A stretch of DNA of 64,000 nucleotides from Beijerinckiaceae bacterium. GTDB taxonomy: Bacteria; Pseudomonadota; Alphaproteobacteria; Rhizobiales; Beijerinckiaceae. Position numbers and translations under genes: made by a program. The stretch's first letter is position 1. Every line of letters starts with the position of its first letter. Under the pieces are notes generated by a model that was not told where the DNA came from, searched no databases, and saw only the letters and a list, made by a program, of their open reading frames with translations. The stretch lies in contig JAIETL010000033.1 of NCBI GenBank assembly GCA_019745195.1, forward strand, positions 62,001 through 126,000. Reading direction: 5' to 3'. Below are positions 37,494 through 46,256 of this stretch, piece after piece.

Positions 37494-37988
37494 CTACCCC
37501 CCGAACGGATTGAACCGCGTCACGCCCTTGAACAGGTTGCGCAGGAAGCTCTGCTCCTCGCCGCCGGTGGCGGTGGTGCGGCTGATGAAGTCGAAGATCA
37601 CGCCGTCCTGGAGGCCGTAATTGGCGATGCGCTCGACTTTGAAGGCCTTGTTGAAATAGACCACCAGCACCTTCTGGTCGACGACGCTGAGCTCCTGGAA
37701 CTGGAAGCGCCGGCGCACTGTCTGGCTGATGTAGTAGAAGGTCCGGTTGCCGACGGTCGATGTCGTCGAAGGCGTGCCGAGCGTCGACAGCACGGTCTGT
37801 ACGTCCATGCCGGGGCGCACCTGCGCGATCAGCCCGTCATCCATGACGAAGCCGCGCGTATACTCCTCGTTCAGGCCGGCAGAGGTCGGAATCCGGAAGC
37901 CGCTGGAATCGGGGCCACACCCTGCGAGCGCGAGAGACGAGGTCGCAAGCAGGCCCAGCAGGGCGACACGGCGGGTAGGGACGATCAT
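37494..37988 (-). CDS. bamE: Outer membrane assembly lipoprotein BamE (SmpA/OmlA)
   Basis: 164 residues from the ATG at 37988; a GTG two codons upstream is possible. Lipoprotein signal with lipobox ALAGC (Cys24). SmpA/OmlA domain: LIAQVRPGMDVQTVLSTLGTPSTTSTVGNRTFYYISQ and VLVVYFNKAFKVERIANYGLQDG. Part of the BAM complex that folds outer membrane proteins. Diverges from the CBP3-like gene, as in other rhizobia. Confidence 0.92.
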   Translation of the reverse strand: MIVPTRRVALLGLLATSSLALAGCGPDSSGFRIPTSAGLNEEYTRGFVMDDGLIAQVRPGMDVQTVLSTLGTPSTTSTVGNRTFYYISQTVRRRFQFQELSVVDQKVLVVYFNKAFKVERIANYGLQDGVIFDFISRTTATGGEEQSFLRNLFKGVTRFNPFGG

Positions 37989-38113
37989 GCGCACGCGATC
38001 CGAAAGCCGGCGCGGCCCTGGGGCGTGACCCCATGCCGCTTGTCAAACAGGTAGGCCTTGGCGTAACGCCCGAGAATGGCTTTGGCAAGGCAACGGCGCG
38101 GGGGCGGCTTCTG

Positions 38114-38656
38114 ATGTTCGGCCTGTTCCGCAAGCGGGAGGAGCGGCTCGCGCCGGTCAATGCGCTGTTCGCCCGGGTGGCCGAGGCGTCGCGCCTGCCA
38201 GCGCTGTATCTGGATGGCGGCGTGCCCGACACCTTCGAGGGTCGCTTCGATTCGCTCTCTCTGCACGCCTTCCTCGTGATGCGCCGGCTGCGGGCGCTGC
38301 CGGCTCCGGCGGCCGACCTGGCCCAGGATTTCGTCGATGCCTGCTTCGCCTATCTCGAACTCGGCCTGCGCAATGGCGGCGTCAGCGACATCGCCGTGCC
38401 CAAGCGCATGAAGAAGATCGCCGCCAGCTTCTATGGCCGCGTCCAGGCCTTCGAGACAGCGCTCATGTCCGATGAGCCGAAGGCTCTGGTCGATGCGCTC
38501 GCCCGCAACCTCGGCGCGGGCGACGGCGCGGCGCTTCTTGCCGATTACGTCAGGCGCAGCGAGGCGGCGCTTGGCGTGCTCGATCTCGACGCCCTGCTGT
38601 CGCGGCCGGTGCTGTTCCCGTCGATCTCCGCCGCAGAGGGCGCCGATGACCGCTGA
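38114..38656 (+). CDS. Ubiquinol-cytochrome c chaperone (CBP3) family protein
   Basis: 180 residues from the ATG at 38114 (MFGLFRKREERLAPVNALFARVAEASR). Family signatures: PDTFEGRFDSLSLHAFLVMRRL, DLAQDFVDACFAYLELGLRNGGVSDIAVPKRMKKIAASFYGRVQAF. Related to mitochondrial Cbp3, which assists cytochrome bc1 assembly; the bacterial role is inferred. Overlaps the DUF177 gene by 11 bases. Confidence 0.85.
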   Translation: MFGLFRKREERLAPVNALFARVAEASRLPALYLDGGVPDTFEGRFDSLSLHAFLVMRRLRALPAPAADLAQDFVDACFAYLELGLRNGGVSDIAVPKRMKKIAASFYGRVQAFETALMSDEPKALVDALARNLGAGDGAALLADYVRRSEAALGVLDLDALLSRPVLFPSISAAEGADDR

Positions 38657-39209
38657 TCCCGCCGCCGGGCTGCCCTTCAGCCATCCTGTTCGGGTCGAGA
38701 CGATCCGCCAGCGCGGCACGAAGGCTGAGGTCGCCGTCGACGCCGCGACGCTGCCGCGTATCGCGGCCGCGCTCGACATCGCCTCGCTGGAGCGCCTCGA
38801 CGGCCGCTTCACCCTGACGCGCAACGGCGAGCGCGTGCGGCTGGAGGGGCATGTCGAGGCGGCGCTGCATCAGGTCTGCATCGTCACGCTCGAGCCTTTC
38901 GCGGTTGCGCTGTCGGTCCCGGTCAGGCTCGATTTCCTGCCCGAGACGGAACTCGCCGTCATCGCGGCGCGCGCCGCCAAGGATAGCGGTGAGGGCGCGA
39001 TCGATATCGAGGTCAATCTCAACGAGGACGACCCGCCCGAGCCGATCGTCGATGGCGTCATCGATCTCGGCGCGGTGATGCTGGAGTTTCTCGCGCTTTC
39101 GCTCGATCCTTATCCGCGCAAGCCCGGCGCGGCCTTCGAATCGCCTGAGCCCGATGTGCTGATGCAATCGCCATTTGCCGCGCTCGCACGGCTGAAGCGG
39201 GACGAATGA
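38646..39209 (+). CDS. DUF177 (YceD) family protein
   Basis: 187 residues. DUF177 hallmark: a cysteine-containing strand (HQVCIVTLEPFAVALSVPVRLDF) followed by an acidic region (EVNLNEDDPPEPIVDGVIDLGAVMLEFLALSLDPYPRKPGA). In many bacteria yceD precedes rpmF and plsX and is linked to 23S rRNA metabolism. Here rpmF is absent between it and plsX, as is common in alphaproteobacteria. Confidence 0.88.
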   Translation: MTADPAAGLPFSHPVRVETIRQRGTKAEVAVDAATLPRIAAALDIASLERLDGRFTLTRNGERVRLEGHVEAALHQVCIVTLEPFAVALSVPVRLDFLPETELAVIAARAAKDSGEGAIDIEVNLNEDDPPEPIVDGVIDLGAVMLEFLALSLDPYPRKPGAAFESPEPDVLMQSPFAALARLKRDE

Positions 39210-39317
39210 AGCGCGGGGCGTCGCGTTCCGGCGCTTGCGGCTGCGTGCTAAGTCGCTATTGTCCCGGCCGCATCGCGCCCGCTCCTGCCGGCCGCCACCG
39301 GGACTGACCAGCACCTC

Positions 39318-40400
39318 ATGACACGACCGGTTACAATCGCGCTCGATGCGATGGGCGGAGACCACGGCCCGTCCGTGGTGATCCCGGGCGCGGCCCTTAC
39401 GCTCGAACGCAGGCCCGATGCGCGCTTCGTCATCTTCGGCGACGAGGCCCTGGTGTTGCCGCTGCTCGACGCCCATCCGAAGCTGAAGGCGGTCACGACC
39501 TTCCACCACACCGAGGTCTCGGTGAAGATGGACGACAAGCCGAGCCAGGCCCTGCGCTATGGCCGCTACAAATCGTCGATGTGGCGCGCCATCGACGCCA
39601 CCAAGACCGGCGAGGCCGACGTCACCGTCTCGGCCGGCAACACCGGCGCGCTGATGGCGATGTCGAAATTCTGCCTGAAGTCGATGCCCCAGGTCGATCG
39701 TCCGGCGATCGCGGCGCTCTGGCCGACGGTGCGCGGCGAGAGCGTCGTGCTCGATGTCGGCGCCACCATCGGCGCGGACGCCCGCCATCTCGTCGATCTC
39801 GCCATCATGGGCGCGGCGATGGCGCGCGTCGTCTTCGATCTCGACAGCCCCACCGTCGGACTGCTCAATGTCGGCGTCGAGGAGATCAAGGGCGTCGAGG
39901 CGGTCAAGGAGGCCGGCCGCATCCTGCGCGAAAGCAATCTGCCGCATCTGACCTATCACGGCTTCGTCGAGGGCGACGATCTCGGCAAGGGCACCGTGGA
40001 CGTGGTCGTGACGGAAGGGTTCACAGGCAACATCGCGCTCAAGACGGCCGAGGGCACCGCGCGCCAGATCAGCTCTTATCTGAAGGCCGCGATGAGCCGG
40101 TCGCTGATGGCCAAGATCGGCTATGTCTTCGCGCGCGGCGCCTTTGCCGCGCTGAAGGACAAGATGGACCCGCGCAAGGTCAATGGCGGCGTCTTCCTCG
40201 GGCTCGAAGGCATCGTCATCAAGAGCCATGGCGGCACGGATGCGATCGGCTTTTCCAGCGCGACAGAGCTTGCATACGAGATGGCCCGCGACGATCTGAT
40301 GGCGAAGCTGCGCGAGATGGCGACGATCGCGCATCCCGACGCGCTGGCCAAATCCGCGCCTGCGGAGGCGCACGCGAAGCCGGCTTCCGCCGCCGAGTAA
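39318..40400 (+). CDS. plsX: Phosphate acyltransferase PlsX
   Basis: Makes acyl-phosphate from acyl-ACP at the start of phospholipid synthesis. 360 residues. Conserved [49 protein letters not shown] and [13 protein letters not shown]. It stands 12 bases before fabH, and the pair is normally co-expressed. Confidence 0.96.
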   Translation: MTRPVTIALDAMGGDHGPSVVIPGAALTLERRPDARFVIFGDEALVLPLLDAHPKLKAVTTFHHTEVSVKMDDKPSQALRYGRYKSSMWRAIDATKTGEADVTVSAGNTGALMAMSKFCLKSMPQVDRPAIAALWPTVRGESVVLDVGATIGADARHLVDLAIMGAAMARVVFDLDSPTVGLLNVGVEEIKGVEAVKEAGRILRESNLPHLTYHGFVEGDDLGKGTVDVVVTEGFTGNIALKTAEGTARQISSYLKAAMSRSLMAKIGYVFARGAFAALKDKMDPRKVNGGVFLGLEGIVIKSHGGTDAIGFSSATELAYEMARDDLMAKLREMATIAHPDALAKSAPAEAHAKPASAAE

Positions 40401-40412
40401 GGAAGGCCAGAC

Positions 40413-41390
40413 GTGTCGATTTTGCGCTCCGTCATTGCCGGCTGCGGCTCCTATCTGCCGCAGCGCATCGTCACCAACGCCGAACTCGCGACCCGCGTCG
40501 ACACCACCGATGAGTGGATCGTCCAGCGCACGGGAATCCGCCAGCGCCATGTCGCGGCCGCAGACGAGCCGACCTCGGTGCTGGGGCTGAAGGCGGCGCA
40601 GGCCGCGCTCGCCGATGCGGGGCTCGACGCCGCGCAGATCGACCTCATCATCGTCGCCACCGCGACGCCGGACCACACCTTTCCCGCCACTGCGACGCAG
40701 ATCCAGTCGGCGCTCGGCATCAATGGCGGCGCGGCCTTCGATCTTCAGGCCGTCTGCTCGGGCTTCGTCTTCGCGCTCACCACGGCCGACAAGTTCCTCA
40801 CCAGCGGCGCGGCGCGTGCGGCCCTCGTCATCGGCGCGGAAACCTTCTCGCGCATCCTCGACTGGGAGGACCGCACCACCTGCGTGCTCTTCGGCGACGG
40901 GGCCGGCGCGGTTGTGATGGTCGCGCAGCCGGCCGAGGGTACATTGGCCGATCGCGGCGTGCTGACCACGCATATCCGCTCTGACGGCCGCTATAAGGAC
41001 AAGCTCTATGTCGATGGCGGCGCGGGCTCGACCAGCACGGTCGGCTTCCTGCGCATGGAGGGCAAGGAGGTCTTCCGCCACGCGGTCGTCAATCTCGCCG
41101 AGACGGTGCGTCACACCTTCGAGGTCACCGGCCTGAGCGGGGCCGACATCGACTGGTTCGTGCCCCACCAGGCCAATCGTCGCATCATCGACGCCACGGC
41201 CGACAAGCTCGGCATCGGCACGGACCGCGTCGTCGTCACGGTCGATCACCACGGCAACACCTCGGCCGCCTCGATCCCGCTGGCGCTCGCCGAAGCGCAT
41301 GCCGACGGGCGCATCAAACGCGGCCAGCTCGTGCTGATCGAGGCGATGGGCGGCGGCTTCACCTGGGGTTCGGCGCTGATCCGCTGGTGA
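40413..41390 (+). CDS. fabH: 3-oxoacyl-ACP synthase III
   Basis: Starts fatty acid elongation from acetyl-CoA and malonyl-ACP. 325 residues from a GTG start with GGAAGG upstream. Catalytic triad: Cys115 in [12 protein letters not shown], His in [10 protein letters not shown] and Asn in [25 protein letters not shown] and IQRTGIR-like [12 protein letters not shown] are also conserved. Confidence 0.96.
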   Translation: MSILRSVIAGCGSYLPQRIVTNAELATRVDTTDEWIVQRTGIRQRHVAAADEPTSVLGLKAAQAALADAGLDAAQIDLIIVATATPDHTFPATATQIQSALGINGGAAFDLQAVCSGFVFALTTADKFLTSGAARAALVIGAETFSRILDWEDRTTCVLFGDGAGAVVMVAQPAEGTLADRGVLTTHIRSDGRYKDKLYVDGGAGSTSTVGFLRMEGKEVFRHAVVNLAETVRHTFEVTGLSGADIDWFVPHQANRRIIDATADKLGIGTDRVVVTVDHHGNTSAASIPLALAEAHADGRIKRGQLVLIEAMGGGFTWGSALIRW

Positions 41391-41483
41391 GGGCCGGCGG
41401 CGAAATCATTGCCATTTGTGACAGTTTTATCGGGCTTTTCCGCTTTTCCGTCAAAGCTGCCGACAGATTGGCCAGCGGATGGA

Positions 41484-41512
41484 TTGACCCGCGTGGCGGG
41501 TGCGCCTAGCGT
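41484..41512 (+). promoter_or_regulatory. Candidate housekeeping promoter for ihfA
   Basis: TTGACC, 17-base spacer, TAGCGT, in the 190-base gap between fabH and ihfA and 69 bases before the ihfA start. Fits a sigma-70-type promoter with a weak -10. Confidence 0.4.
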
Positions 41513-41580
41513 CCGGCGTCCGTAATGGCGAAGGGCAGGCGGCAAGCCCGTCAGCCGAAATAACGCCTTGGAGGATATGA

Positions 41581-41895
41581 ATGGCGGGGCAAACGGTCAC
41601 TCGCGCGGATCTGTGCGAGGCTGTCTATCAGAAGATCGGTCTGTCGCGGACGGAGTCGTCGAAGCTCGTCGAGGCGGTGCTCGACGAGATCTGCGACGCG
41701 GTCGCGCGTGGCGAGAACGTCAAGCTGTCCTCGTTCGGCTCGTTCGTCGTGCGAGACAAGGGCGAGCGAATCGGTCGTAATCCCAAGACAGGTGTCGAGG
41801 TGCCGATCGAGCCGCGTCGCGTGATGGTGTTCAAGCCGTCCAACGTGATGAAGGCCCGCATCAACGGCGAGGTTGGCGAGGACGAAGACGCGTGA
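41581..41895 (+). CDS. ihfA: Integration host factor subunit alpha
   Basis: 104 residues of the HU/IHF DNA-bending family. [80 protein letters not shown]. The intercalating proline lies in RNPKTG. GGAGG precedes the ATG. Its stop overlaps the start of the MerR-type gene. Confidence 0.94.
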   Translation: MAGQTVTRADLCEAVYQKIGLSRTESSKLVEAVLDEICDAVARGENVKLSSFGSFVVRDKGERIGRNPKTGVEVPIEPRRVMVFKPSNVMKARINGEVGEDEDA

Positions 41896-42428
41896 CTCTG
41901 GAGTTTCCTGACGGCGACCAAGAGGCCGAATTGGACAACAAGAGCCCAGATGCCTTCCGGACCATCAGCGAGGTCGCCGAAGACCTCGATATTCCGCAAC
42001 ATGTGCTGCGTTTCTGGGAAACGCGCTTTGCCCAGATCAAGCCGCTCAAGCGCGGCGGCGGCCGGCGCTATTATCGGCCCGACGACGTCGCGCTGCTGAA
42101 AGGCATCCGCCGGCTCCTCTACGGCGAGGGTTACACGATCAAGGGGCTCCAGCGCATCCTCAAGGAGCAGGGGCCGCGCCATGTCCAGGCGATCGGCCGA
42201 GGCGGCCCCGTCGGACCGCGCCCAGCCGACCAGGCGCCGAAGCCGGCCGGGACCGGGCCGGCGCCATCCTTTGGCGGCCAGTCTGCCGCCATGCCAACGC
42301 CGCGCCCGCAGCCCGCCGCAGAGGTTCCGGACCATCTCACGGTGCTGTCCGTCATCCTCGCCGAACTGGGCGAATGCCGGCGCATCCTGCAGGGCGCGAT
42401 CCAGCCGCGGACCGCAGAGAGCGTCTGA
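41892..42428 (+). CDS. MerR family transcriptional regulator
   Basis: 178 residues from a GTG start overlapping the ihfA stop. MerR helix-turn-helix and wing: [71 protein letters not shown] proline-rich linker (~100-150) and a short helical tail replace a ligand domain, and there are no metal-binding cysteines of the MerR/CueR type. This ihfA-merR pair is a conserved alphaproteobacterial arrangement; the target is unknown. Confidence 0.88.
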   Translation: MTLEFPDGDQEAELDNKSPDAFRTISEVAEDLDIPQHVLRFWETRFAQIKPLKRGGGRRYYRPDDVALLKGIRRLLYGEGYTIKGLQRILKEQGPRHVQAIGRGGPVGPRPADQAPKPAGTGPAPSFGGQSAAMPTPRPQPAAEVPDHLTVLSVILAELGECRRILQGAIQPRTAESV

Positions 42429-42461
42429 GACCCGCATCCAGTATCCGAAGGAGCGGCCGCC

Positions 42462-42776
42462 ATGGCCTGGATCTATCTGGCTATCGCGGGCCTGTTCGAG
42501 GTCGGCTGGGCGATCGGCCTGAAATACACGCAAGGCTTCACCCGCCTCGTGCCGACCGTTCTCACCGTCGCCAGCATGGTCGTCAGTCTCGGCCTGCTCG
42601 GCCTTGCGCTCAAGAGCCTCCCCGTCGGCACGGCCTACGCGATATGGACCGGTATCGGCACGATCGGCACCGCGATCCTCGGCATCGTGCTGCTTGGAGA
42701 ACCCGCGACCGCGCTGAGGCTCGCCTGCATCGGCCTGATCGTGGCCGGCATCGTCGGCCTCAAGCTGGTGTCCTGA
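42462..42776 (+). CDS. sugE: SMR family guanidinium exporter (SugE/Gdx type)
   Basis: 104 residues with four membrane segments. The conserved Glu of the transport site is in [16 protein letters not shown], and [20 protein letters not shown] plus GLKLVS at the end are SugE/Gdx signatures. The subfamily exports guanidinium in exchange for protons. The 33 bases before the start leave no room for a guanidine riboswitch. An R6 repeat follows. Confidence 0.88.
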   Translation: MAWIYLAIAGLFEVGWAIGLKYTQGFTRLVPTVLTVASMVVSLGLLGLALKSLPVGTAYAIWTGIGTIGTAILGIVLLGEPATALRLACIGLIVAGIVGLKLVS

Positions 42777-42788
42777 TCGCATCCAAGA

Positions 42789-42922
42789 CCGTCTCGAAAC
42801 TCGCTCCGGTGAGTCGGCTGGCGTGGCTTTCGAGAGCCGGAGCGGAGCGGACTTCATGTCCGTGAGCACCGGAAGCGCAGAGAGCCGCGTCAGACGGCCG
42901 CCGGAGTAGAGTTTCGAGACGG
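42789..42922. repeat. Long inverted repeat R6 (single copy in window)
   Basis: Perfect 14-base arms CCGTCTCGAAACTC and GAGTTTCGAGACGG enclose about 106 bases with further self-complementary stretches (CGGAGC, CCGGAAG). It begins 13 bases after sugE and ends a few bases before the convergent small membrane protein gene, so it could terminate both. Confidence 0.75.
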
Positions 42923-42926
42923 GCTC

Positions 42927-43094
42927 TCAGCGTCGGAAGGCGTCCGGCCAATTGCCGCTGCGCTCGAGCAGCACGATCACGACGATCACCGCCAGCGTGA
43001 CGGCGAGCGTAAGCAGCTTTGCGTTCCACGGCGTGCCGCGGCCGATCAGCCAGATCAGCGTCAGGCCGATCAGAAGGGGGACGAAATACTCCAT
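42927..43094 (-). CDS. Small membrane protein (hypothetical, 55 aa; not in ORF track)
   Basis: Reading the minus strand gives MEYFVPLLIGLTLIWLIGRG, then TPWNAKLLTLAVTLAVIVVIVLL and a short polar tail ending DAFRR. Two hydrophobic helices with a positively charged hinge are seen. Codon use is GC-rich at third positions (CTG, ATC, GTC), consistent with real coding. No family recognised. Confidence 0.55.
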   Translation of the reverse strand: MEYFVPLLIGLTLIWLIGRGTPWNAKLLTLAVTLAVIVVIVLLERSGNWPDAFRR

Positions 43095-43150
43095 ACGCCC
43101 TGTCTAGCCGATCGCGGCCGGCCGTGAAACCCGCAAGCCGGCCGCCCTCG

Positions 43151-43375
43151 TCAGGCCGTCGCCGCAGCCTTCTTCCTCGTCGGCTTCGCCTTGGGCTCCG
43201 GCGGCGGCTCGGCCGCCTCTTTGGCGAGCCTGAGCGCCCGCAGCGCATCGATCTTCTTGCGCGCGGCGGCCTCTTCGGCGGCGATCTTGCCGCTCGACTT
43301 CTGCTTCTCGCGCGGCGCGTCCTGAACGGCGTTGACGTCGTGCCATCCGCGCGGGCCGTGATGATCGCCTGCCAT
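43151..43375 (-). CDS. Small basic/charged hypothetical protein
   Basis: 74 residues from the ATG at 43375, preceded by GGGGAGAG. Sequence starts MAGDHHGPRGWHDVNAVQD, followed by a charged helical stretch (EEAAARKKIDALRALRLAKEAAE) and a lysine/alanine/proline-rich tail (PKAKPTRKKAAATA) reminiscent of nucleic-acid-binding tails. No domain recognised; function unknown. Confidence 0.55.
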   Translation of the reverse strand: MAGDHHGPRGWHDVNAVQDAPREKQKSSGKIAAEEAAARKKIDALRALRLAKEAAEPPPEPKAKPTRKKAAATA

Positions 43376-43551
43376 GATACTCTCCCCAAACTCTGGAACC
43401 CTGCGTCGAAGGTGCGCCGAGGCCGCGCCGGGCGCAAGCCCGTTCGCGGCGCGTCGTGCCATGGCCGGCGACGGCGCATTTCTTCACGCTTCGGTAGGCA
43501 AAAGGCGGCTACACCGGCATCGGGGGTCAAAAGGCGGCCGGGTCGGCCGCC

Positions 43552-44757
43552 ATGTCGCAGGGTTTGGGCGGCGTCGTGGAGGCCATGCAGCGACAATTCC
43601 GTCTCGACGTAATCCGGGTTTGTGCGCTTTTTGTCCTTGCCGCGAGCGTGGCCGGCCTGTTCCCGTTCGTCTCAGCCGGTCTCGGGTTGCCGGCCACGGC
43701 TGCGCTGCTGGTCCAGTTTCTGTGCTGGGCTGCGGCCGGCTGGGCGGCGCTGCTGGCCATGTCGCGCGCGCAGCGACGCTTTCGCGCCTATCTCGACCCG
43801 CTCGAGACCATGCTGGCAGAGGCTCTGGCGAGCCGCCTGGACCGGGAGGCGCAGGCCGCGCCCGTGCCAGCCGCGCCGCATGGACATGACGAGCCCATGG
43901 CCGCGGCGCTGCGGCGCTCGCAACTTGCCGCGATCAGCGACACGGTCTCCGCAAGCTCGTCGATGCTGCGGGTCTCGACCACGGAACTCACCTATGCCAC
44001 GGCCGAAACCCGCGACGGCCTGACTGCTCTGGCCGAGCACTCGCAGCGTTCGGAAGCCGCGGCCGGCGATGTCGCTTTGGCGCAGCAGCGCATGCTGGCC
44101 GCCAGTTCCGCGCTGGAGGAGCGCCTGCGCTCGACCTTCGACATGGTGGTCAAGGCCGACGAACTCGCCCGCGACACCTCCGGCCTCGTCGGCCAGCTCG
44201 ACGCCGGCGCCTCGCGGATCGGCGAGGTCGTCTCGCTGATCCAGTCGATCGCGGGTCAGACCAATCTGCTGGCGCTCAACGCCACCATCGAGGCGGCCCG
44301 CGCCGGCGAGGCGGGCAGGGGCTTTGCGGTCGTGGCCGGCGAGGTCAAGGCGCTCGCCCACAAGACGGCACAGGCCGCGCGCGAGATCGCCGAGCAGGTC
44401 AACGCGATCCAGGACACCTCGATCCGCTCGGCCGGCGCGATCCGCCTGATCTCGGAACGGGTCGGCGAAGCGGAGTTGCATGCCTGCGAGATGTCGACGG
44501 CGCTGGATGTGCAGGCCAAGGCCGTCGGCCATGTCGCCGCGCTGGCGATGGAGACGCTCCAGCACGCCAGCGAGAGCTGGCGCGGCGTCGCCCATATCGA
44601 GATCCAGGCCGGCGCATCGGAGCAGATCGCGGCGATTCTCGACCGCACCGCCCAGACGATCACGGATGCGAGCCGCGATCTGGAGCGGTTGCTGGCGGAA
44701 ACGGTAAATCAGGCGTCTGCCACAGCAGACGTGCCGAAGCAGGCCGTGGTCACCTGA
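43552..44757 (+). CDS. Minimal membrane-anchored methyl-accepting chemotaxis protein
   Basis: 401 residues. Two closely spaced hydrophobic segments ([21 protein letters not shown] and [23 protein letters not shown]) leave almost no periplasmic loop. The rest is a cytoplasmic coiled coil with the MCP hairpin tip [47 protein letters not shown]. There is no PAS, Cache, 4HB or recognisable HAMP domain, so the signal sensed is unclear and may come from the membrane or a partner. No che genes are nearby. Confidence 0.85.
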   Translation: MSQGLGGVVEAMQRQFRLDVIRVCALFVLAASVAGLFPFVSAGLGLPATAALLVQFLCWAAAGWAALLAMSRAQRRFRAYLDPLETMLAEALASRLDREAQAAPVPAAPHGHDEPMAAALRRSQLAAISDTVSASSSMLRVSTTELTYATAETRDGLTALAEHSQRSEAAAGDVALAQQRMLAASSALEERLRSTFDMVVKADELARDTSGLVGQLDAGASRIGEVVSLIQSIAGQTNLLALNATIEAARAGEAGRGFAVVAGEVKALAHKTAQAAREIAEQVNAIQDTSIRSAGAIRLISERVGEAELHACEMSTALDVQAKAVGHVAALAMETLQHASESWRGVAHIEIQAGASEQIAAILDRTAQTITDASRDLERLLAETVNQASATADVPKQAVVT

Positions 44758-44793
44758 CGCCGACAGCGGGAGCCAGCCGCGCGGACAGGTGCG

Positions 44794-45081
44794 TCAGCCG
44801 TCGTTGGAGGAGTTGAGCTCGCCCATCGTCAGGGCCGCGTCGCCGCCGATGCCGGCCGCCTGCCGCAGCGCCTCGTTGACGCGGTCCTGCCAGCCCGGGC
44901 CGGCGCTCTGGAAATGCTCCAGCACGTCGCTGTCGATCCGCAGCGTCACCATCTCGCGCGCGCCGGGCACGAGCTTGCGCGCCTGCGGCGCGGGCGCAGC
45001 GGGCTTCGGCGCGGCCGGCCTGAACAGCGCTTCGGCCTTGTCGCGGGCGCTGTCGGGCCGGCGGGTGCGATCGCTGCTCAT
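44794..45081 (-). CDS. BrnA-like antitoxin, orphan
   Basis: 95 residues from the ATG at 45081. A proline/alanine-rich N-terminal half (LFRPAAPKPAAPAPQARK) precedes the BrnA-type RHH core EMVTLRIDSDVLEHFQSAGPGWQDRVNEALRQAAG. BrnA normally neutralises and co-represses the RNase toxin BrnT, encoded immediately upstream of brnA. No BrnT-like ORF is present on this strand upstream; the tRNA gene is there instead. Confidence 0.68.
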   Translation of the reverse strand: MSSDRTRRPDSARDKAEALFRPAAPKPAAPAPQARKLVPGAREMVTLRIDSDVLEHFQSAGPGWQDRVNEALRQAAGIGGDAALTMGELNSSNDG

Positions 45082-45175
45082 GAGTCGAGACCTTTGCCGG
45101 AACAACCAGGCCGCAGGAGGTGCGGCCGATGGCGCGAGACTGCGGCGATTCCACGATTCGCGATATGAAGAAAAA

Positions 45176-45253
45176 TGGTCGGAGCGAGAGGATTCGAACC
45201 TCCGACCCCTTGTCCCCCAGACAAGTGCGCTAACCGGGCTGCGCTACGCTCCG
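45176..45253 (-). tRNA. tRNA-Pro (anticodon GGG)
   Basis: On the minus strand the acceptor CGGAGCG pairs with CGCTCCG followed by encoded ACCA. D arm is GCGC/GCGC; anticodon stem CTTGT/ACAAG with loop CTGGGGG places GGG at positions 34-36; T arm GGAGG-TTCGAAT-CCTCT. All four stems pair. The gene lies between the BrnA-like gene and the methyltransferase. Confidence 0.95.
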
Positions 45254-45437
45254 ACGGCTCGGCTTATAGAGTCGGGCGCAGGCGGATGCAATGCGCTTTG
45301 CGCCGCTATCCGCATCCGGCCAAAGCGGCACACTGCGTCAGCCCCGCCGTTAACTGTCGCTTAAGGCTGTGATTGCGCGCGGCGGCGCTTCTCGGCATCG
45401 TCGTTTCGGGACGGGGGTCCTGACGGCGGAGATGACC

Positions 45438-46256
45438 ATGTCGATGGCGACTGCCGCGGCCGGACGGCGTGAGCCGGCGGCCCTGTCCCCCACGCGGCCG
45501 GCGGGTTCGGTCGAGACCTTCTTCCGCGCGCTTGCGCCGAACTGGCATTCCCAATGGGCCTGGGACCATTACGAACCGACGATTCTCGGCCTCGCCCATC
45601 AGTTCGGCCTGCGCCGCGTCTGCGAGATCGGCGGCGGACGCGACCCGCTGTTCTCGGTCGAGGCGGCCGCCCGCAACAACATCGTGCTCACCGTCAACGA
45701 CATCGACGCCGGCGAACTCGCGCTGACCCCGCCGGGTCTGGCGACCGCGCGCTTCGACATCGCCGGCGACCTGTCGGAGCCCGACATCGCGCGCGGCGGC
45801 TACGACCTGATGGTCTCGCGCATGGTCTTCGAGCATGTCCACGATGTCGAGCGGGCCTGGACCAACATCCATGCGTTGCTTGCGCCTGGCGGCGTCGCGC
45901 TCGCCTTCTTCCCGACGCTCTGGGCCCCGGTCTTCGCGCTGAACCACATCCTGCCGGAAAAAGCCTCGCGCGCCATCGTGCATGCGCTGTTCCCGGGCCG
46001 CCGCGACGATGGCGGCGATCCGAAATTTCCCGCCTTCTACGACCAATGCCGCGGCAGCCGCGCGACGCTCGAGCCGATGCTGCGCCGCGCCGGCTTCAGC
46101 GATATCCATGTCCAGCGCTTCTGGGGTCATGGCTATTTCGACCGCATGCCGGTTTTGAAGCAGGCGGACCACGCCTTCAACGCGCTGGCCGCGAAGATCG
46201 GCTGGGATTTTGTCACCACCTACGCCTATGTCGTGGTGCGCAAGGACAAGGTCTGA
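45438..46256 (+). CDS. Class I SAM-dependent methyltransferase
   Basis: 272 residues from the ATG at 45438, chosen because GGAG lies six bases upstream; the ATG at 45432 would leave no room. Motif I is RRVCEIGGGRDPLFS, the acidic end of strand 2 is LTVNDIDAGE, and the post-motif region GGYDLMVSRMVFEHVHDVERAWTNIHALLAPGGVALAFFPTLW is typical of Methyltransf_11/25. Substrate unknown. It adjoins the polysaccharide locus and may modify a sugar or lipid-linked glycan (inference). Confidence 0.82.
   Translation: MSMATAAAGRREPAALSPTRPAGSVETFFRALAPNWHSQWAWDHYEPTILGLAHQFGLRRVCEIGGGRDPLFSVEAAARNNIVLTVNDIDAGELALTPPGLATARFDIAGDLSEPDIARGGYDLMVSRMVFEHVHDVERAWTNIHALLAPGGVALAFFPTLWAPVFALNHILPEKASRAIVHALFPGRRDDGGDPKFPAFYDQCRGSRATLEPMLRRAGFSDIHVQRFWGHGYFDRMPVLKQADHAFNALAAKIGWDFVTTYAYVVVRKDKV

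Noticed and set aside
38550-41300. 916-codon minus-strand ORF spanning DUF177, plsX and fabH
   Set aside because: It crosses three genuine genes and their gaps and has no recognisable domain; produced by lack of stop codons at high GC.
42429-42461. Guanidine riboswitch upstream of sugE
   Set aside because: Only 33 bases separate sugE from the MerR gene; no paired ACGR-loop hairpins are present.
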